Shown: piece by piece, positions 61,029 to 64,000 of the stretch
Position numbering within the stretch: the stretch's first letter is position 1
Layout of the letters: every line of letters begins with the position of its first letter
Origin: Flavobacteriaceae bacterium PS02334
GTDB taxonomy: Bacteria > Bacteroidota > Bacteroidia > Flavobacteriales > Flavobacteriaceae
Direction: 5' to 3'
NCBI GenBank assembly: GCA_029959295.1
Contig: JASCOH010000003.1
Span: 496,001-560,000, forward strand
DNA length: 64,000 nucleotides
Translations under genes and position numbers: made by a program
Notes under the pieces: model-generated
Database searches by the model: none
Told to the model about the DNA's origin: nothing
What the model saw: the letters and a program-made list of their open reading frames with translations, nothing else

Positions 61029-61409
61029 TTAGACCATCAAATTTTCGGGTGGACGTTTGTATTTATCCAAATATGGAAAGGAATAGAAGGATTTTTTGGC
61101 AATATTTTTATTCTTCTGTAATCTTTCGATCTTTATAAACTCTAAAGTGAATTTTTCAGTAGGAATAAAATCAGAAAAGCTGATAATAGAAATTTGTTCG
61201 GGTATTTTTTCCTGTGTTTCTGAAGCCTCTTTTGTGGCTTTACTTAGACTGCATTTTCCATTACAATGCAGTTCCGGCTTCTCTTGATTTTCACAAAACA
61301 ATTCTATATACCTTTCGGTGTCCAATAAATAAAAAGCATAATGAAACTGTGCATAGAACGTTCTAAACACTAAAGTAAAGAGGAATATGTACAAGGCTGC
61401 TTTCTTCAA
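61029..61409 (-). CDS. Small periplasmic or membrane protein with HCNGKC motif
   Basis: A 126-residue protein with an N-terminal hydrophobic segment (ALYIFLFTLVFRTFYAQ) that may be a signal or anchor. Three cysteines stand close together (FCENQEKPELHCNGKCSLSK: Cys39, Cys49, Cys53), followed by a charged C-terminal part. Proteins with this CNGKC pattern stand next to copper-type TonB receptors in Bacteroidota, as I recall. It is first of the receptor operon, behind site G. A metal-binding accessory role is the best guess. Confidence 0.7.
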   Translation of the reverse strand: MKKAALYIFLFTLVFRTFYAQFHYAFYLLDTERYIELFCENQEKPELHCNGKCSLSKATKEASETQEKIPEQISIISFSDFIPTEKFTLEFIKIERLQKNKNIAKKSFYSFPYLDKYKRPPENLMV

Positions 61410-61437
61410 AGAAAATCTTTTGAAACCATTAATGCAA

Positions 61438-61482
61438 CAAAGTTACTTTGGCGAGATGGTATTTATTGTAACCAATGTTACA
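61438..61482 (-). promoter_or_regulatory. Crp/Fnr-type site and -7 box before copper-receptor operon (site G)
   Basis: TGTAACCAATGTTACA (61467-61482) has perfect arms. Its centre is 29.5 bp from the first base of minus-strand TAACTTTG (61445-61438), a perfect -7 box. The leader is 28 bases. Confidence 0.82.
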
Positions 61483-61553
61483 GAAGAGTACTAAGAGAGG
61501 TCTTTTCAGGCTTGTTTTTTTAAGGTCATGAGTTGCCTTTTCACAAATCACAT

Positions 61554-62801
61554 TTATTGAACTATCGTTTCTTTCATTCTTATCCAAACGATAATACCGG
61601 ATATAAGCGTAATAAACCCTGCAATGTGTACTGCCCATTCCAGTCCGAAGAAACTACCAACTATTCCAGCCATTAATGCACCGATGGCATAGCCCATATC
61701 CCGCCAAAAACGATAAACACCTAAGGATGATGCCCGCCATGTTGGATTTGCAGTATCGCTCACGGCTGCCAGTAAAGCGGGATATACCATAGCTGTACCA
61801 ATACCCAAAAATATTGAGCCAATTAAGCCCGATGTCAAAGGTTCAAACCATTCAAAACCGATAATAATATGCCCTAAAACCTGTACCAACATTCCCCAAA
61901 CAATCAAAGGTTTTCTGCCTATTTTGTCGGCTAAAGGTCCCGTAACAATTTGTCCTAATCCCCAAACCACCGGATATATGGCTTTAATCCAACCAATCCC
62001 CTCCAAACCGACTCCCATAGACATAAAAAGCAATGGAAACACACCCCAAGACATTCCGTCATTGAGATTGTTAATCATTCCTGCTTGCGAAACAGAAAAC
62101 AGGTTTTTGTTTTTGAATGAAGTTTCTTTAAACACCCACCATAAGTTGGGCTTATGTGCAGTTTCGTCTGTTGATACTTGTATAGCTTCTAATTGGGCGA
62201 ATTTTCGGGTGTCCCGAACCACAAAAATAGAAAGCAATAACCCAACAATGGTATAAGCTATTCCGATATAAAAAGGTTGCGGTCGTAGTCCGTAATACGA
62301 TGCCAAATACCCCGTAAGCAAAGCGGTCAATCCGACGGCTCCATAACCTGCAGCTTCATTTAAGCCCATGGCTAAACCTCTGTTTTTTTTGCCTACCAAG
62401 TCAATTTTCATATTGACGGTCATAGACCAGGCTAATCCCTGACTAATTCCAAGCAGGACATTCGCAAATAAAATCCAATTCCAAGACGGTGCAAAAGCTA
62501 AAATAAATGGAACAGGTAAACCAAATAACCAACCCCAAATCAAAACTTTCTTTCGGGTATATTTGTCTGCCAACACACCCGAAATCAGGTTGGTAAATGC
62601 TTTGACAACACCAAAAGCAATGATAAATGAAAAAACAACAACATCAGATTTAATATGGAATTCTTCCATTCCAACCAATGGAACAACGGTTCTTTCCAAG
62701 CCGACCATGCCCCCCACCATCATATTGACAAGGACAAGTAAGGTGAATTGCTGCCAGTTTTCTTTTAATCCTAAGCGTATTTTTTCTTTAGTTTCAATCA
62801 T
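61554..62801 (-). CDS. MFS transporter
   Basis: A 415-residue 12-TM major facilitator. Motif A is LISGVLADKYTRKKVLIWGW after TM2, and a second related loop is GPLADKIGRKPLIVWG. The substrate is unknown. It overlaps the DUF202 gene by four bases (ATGA), making a coupled unit Crp-DUF202-MFS. In Bacteroidota this trio goes with YeeE/YedE-like genes. Confidence 0.92.
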   Translation of the reverse strand: MIETKEKIRLGLKENWQQFTLLVLVNMMVGGMVGLERTVVPLVGMEEFHIKSDVVVFSFIIAFGVVKAFTNLISGVLADKYTRKKVLIWGWLFGLPVPFILAFAPSWNWILFANVLLGISQGLAWSMTVNMKIDLVGKKNRGLAMGLNEAAGYGAVGLTALLTGYLASYYGLRPQPFYIGIAYTIVGLLLSIFVVRDTRKFAQLEAIQVSTDETAHKPNLWWVFKETSFKNKNLFSVSQAGMINNLNDGMSWGVFPLLFMSMGVGLEGIGWIKAIYPVVWGLGQIVTGPLADKIGRKPLIVWGMLVQVLGHIIIGFEWFEPLTSGLIGSIFLGIGTAMVYPALLAAVSDTANPTWRASSLGVYRFWRDMGYAIGALMAGIVGSFFGLEWAVHIAGFITLISGIIVWIRMKETIVQ

Positions 62802-63127
62802 TCTACCTTTTCATATTTCAGCTTATAATCTCCTATATGAATTTCACTTTGTTTGATTTTTTTGTGGTTGCGGAAATAGTTGATAATGCCCACAACGAGT
62901 AAAAGCCCGGATATAACGAACAAGATATATTCAAAAATAACCGCCTCGTTACCATCAACGAGCTTGTTGACACTAAGTCCAGCCACCAAAAAATACATGG
63001 AGCTTCTTAAAAATGAAAGAAATGTCGATTGATTGGCAAGAAATGTACGTTGGATAGCTAATTCTTCTCTAAGTATCAGGTCTTTTTTGAAAGGTGAATT
63101 TATTTGTTCGCCTTTGGTTTCTTCCAT
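62798..63127 (-). CDS. DUF202 family membrane protein
   Basis: A 109-residue protein with the DUF202 signature LAIQRTFLANQSTFLSFLRSS (in parts) and two or three TM segments (FLVAGLSVNKLV; YILFVISGLLLVVGIINYF). Its function is unknown. It is in one operon with a Crp/Fnr regulator (4-base gap) and overlaps an MFS gene. Confidence 0.87.
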   Translation of the reverse strand: MEETKGEQINSPFKKDLILREELAIQRTFLANQSTFLSFLRSSMYFLVAGLSVNKLVDGNEAVIFEYILFVISGLLLVVGIINYFRNHKKIKQSEIHIGDYKLKYEKVE

Positions 63128-63131
63128 AGCG

Positions 63132-63761
63132 TTAGTTTAACAATTCTATGTTATTGCGATTCAGCTTTATTTTTCCTTCATTTTCCAAAGCTTTCAACAA
63201 TCGGGAAATAACCACTCTTGAACTGTTGAGTTCATAAGCAATTTCCTGGTGGGTTTTGGTAATGATATTGGAGTCGTTTATTTTACTCTTTTCAAACAAG
63301 TAATTATAAAGTCGCTTATCCATATTAGTAAATGCTATATTGTCTATGGCTGCGAGCATCTCATTGAAACGGTTATTATAACTTTCAAAAACAAAAGCAC
63401 GCCAGCTTTTATATTTACCCATCCATTCTTCCATTTTCCCTACGGGAATCATCGCTACCAAACCATTATTTTCTGCCACTGCCCGGATTTCACTTTTTTT
63501 ATCGCCCATACAGCAGGTAAGTGTCATAGAGCAAGTATCTCCTTTTTCGATAAAGTATAGTAATAGTTCACCTGTATCAAAATCCTCACGCATTATTTTT
63601 ATAGCACCACTAATAAGCAAAGGCATGGTTTTGATGTATTTTCCTATATCGATTAACACATCGCCTTCTTTAAATTCAACCAGCTTCGAAACTGAAATTA
63701 TTTCGTCAATCAGCTCTTTTTCAAATATACCCCGATAGGTTTCACGGATTAATTCTTCCAT
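63132..63761 (-). CDS. Crp/Fnr-family transcriptional regulator (candidate regulator of sites A-G)
   Basis: A 209-residue regulator: a cyclic-nucleotide-binding-type beta barrel, then an HTH reading HQEIAYELNSSRVVISRLLKAL. Three cysteines occur at 77, 83 and 84 (GDTCSMTLTCCMG) in the sensory domain, so it may respond to oxidation or persulfide; the N-terminal FeS cysteines of FNR are absent. It lies after the YeeE/YedE gene, 13 bases on. The seven palindromes in this window match Crp/Fnr geometry, making this its prime candidate partner. Confidence 0.9.
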   Translation of the reverse strand: MEELIRETYRGIFEKELIDEIISVSKLVEFKEGDVLIDIGKYIKTMPLLISGAIKIMREDFDTGELLLYFIEKGDTCSMTLTCCMGDKKSEIRAVAENNGLVAMIPVGKMEEWMGKYKSWRAFVFESYNNRFNEMLAAIDNIAFTNMDKRLYNYLFEKSKINDSNIITKTHQEIAYELNSSRVVISRLLKALENEGKIKLNRNNIELLN

Positions 63762-63774
63762 AGTTATTTTGATT

Positions 63775-64000
63775 TTAATGAGGCAACTTATTTTTTATCA
63801 ATCCATATAACCAAGTGCCTAATACAGCTCCTAAAATTACAACTAAAATCGGAAAATAGCCAGCCCCTGTCATTACAAACATAGGACCCGGACATGCTCC
63901 TGCCAACGCCCAGCCCAATCCAAAAAGAATACCGCCTATTAAATAGCGTGGAATACTTTTATCCTTGTCTGCAATGACAATGCGATTGCCATTCACGTCT
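63775..64000 (-). CDS. YeeE/YedE-like (DUF6691-type) sulfur transport protein, C-terminal part
   Basis: The frame is open to the window end (last full codon at 63997-63999), so only the C-terminal part is visible. It carries IGGILFGLGWALAGACPGP with the conserved Gly-Cys-Pro loop (Cys in GACPGP) of YeeE/YedE thiosulfate importers. A GTG at 63994-63996 is in frame but DVNGNRI upstream looks conserved, so the true start is beyond the window. It is the upstream neighbour of the Crp/Fnr gene, probably in one operon. Confidence 0.85.
   Translation of the reverse strand, partial: DVNGNRIVIADKDKSIPRYLIGGILFGLGWALAGACPGPMFVMTGAGYFPILVVILGAVLGTWLYGLIKNKLPH

Noticed and set aside
61429-61638. 69-residue minus-strand frame over the end of the MFS gene
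   Set aside because: It overlaps the MFS C-terminus in another frame and covers site G; it has no domain features.
1-64000. Search by eye for rRNA, tRNA, IS terminal repeats, attachment sites and CRISPR arrays
   Set aside because: I saw nothing that fits; element ends appear to be outside the window. A tRNA/IS search tool would be decisive.

Overview
The window looks like accessory DNA from a Bacteroidota genome (Flavobacteriia/Sphingobacteriia-like), probably much of an integrative conjugative element and its cargo. The evidence is RteC, DUF1896, DUF3945, ORF6N and TopB family proteins, Bacteroidota-type -7 promoter boxes (TAnnTTTG), a TonB-dependent receptor, and bacillithiol-type YtxJ. 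The species cannot be fixed from sequence alone. I see no rRNA, tRNA, CRISPR array, transposase or insertion sequence.

Layout. 0-3.2 kb: element backbone (DUF3945-type tail, topB, ORF6N protein). 3.3-7.4 kb: arsenic module (ArsR with a clear palindromic operator, DUF6428 protein, arsenate-reductase-like phosphatase, ACR3 pump), with an extra lgt and a second DUF6428 gene. 7.4-12.2 kb: copper/metal module (CopZ-like chaperone, VIT-family transporter, CopA ATPase, methyltransferase, and an AraC regulator with an HMA-like CxxC front end). 12.3-13.1 kb: lipoprotein esterase. 13.2-20.0 kb: backbone again (DUF1896, a 1,808-residue methylase/helicase protein, RteC). 20.1-27.6 kb: a TolC-RND-adaptor operon that also carries two TlpA thioredoxins.

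27.7-33.7 kb: an AraC-controlled locus with two tandem non-canonical sirtuins, an HD-domain protein, two isochorismatase-fold hydrolases and a luciferase-like flavin oxidoreductase. The sirtuins have Gln or Glu at the catalytic His position and resemble class M (SirTM) enzymes. Three promoters here share one geometry: TGGTA boxes 21 bp apart, then 23 bp to a -7 box. 33.9-39.3 kb: thiol/redox genes (YtxJ, thioredoxin, DsbA/FrnE-like, OsmC), AraC and HxlR regulators, and two NTF2-fold proteins.

39.4-64 kb: a sulfur-stress, respiration and export region. It has three persulfide-dioxygenase/rhodanese fusions (CstB-like), rhodaneses, a 1-Cys peroxiredoxin, TauE/SafE, cytochrome bd (cydAB), a MacAB-TolC-like exporter with TetR, a copper-type TonB receptor with a CxxxM plug motif, an APC permease, MFS and DUF202 genes, a Crp/Fnr regulator and the end of a YeeE/YedE-like gene. 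Seven promoters in this region carry the same 16-bp palindrome (WGTAAC-N4-GTTACA), each centred exactly 29.5 bp upstream of the first base of a TAnnTTT(G/A) box. This is class II Crp/Fnr geometry and defines a candidate regulon for the Crp/Fnr protein at 63132-63761. The seven-promoter regulon and the sirtuin/AraC locus are the two strongest findings.
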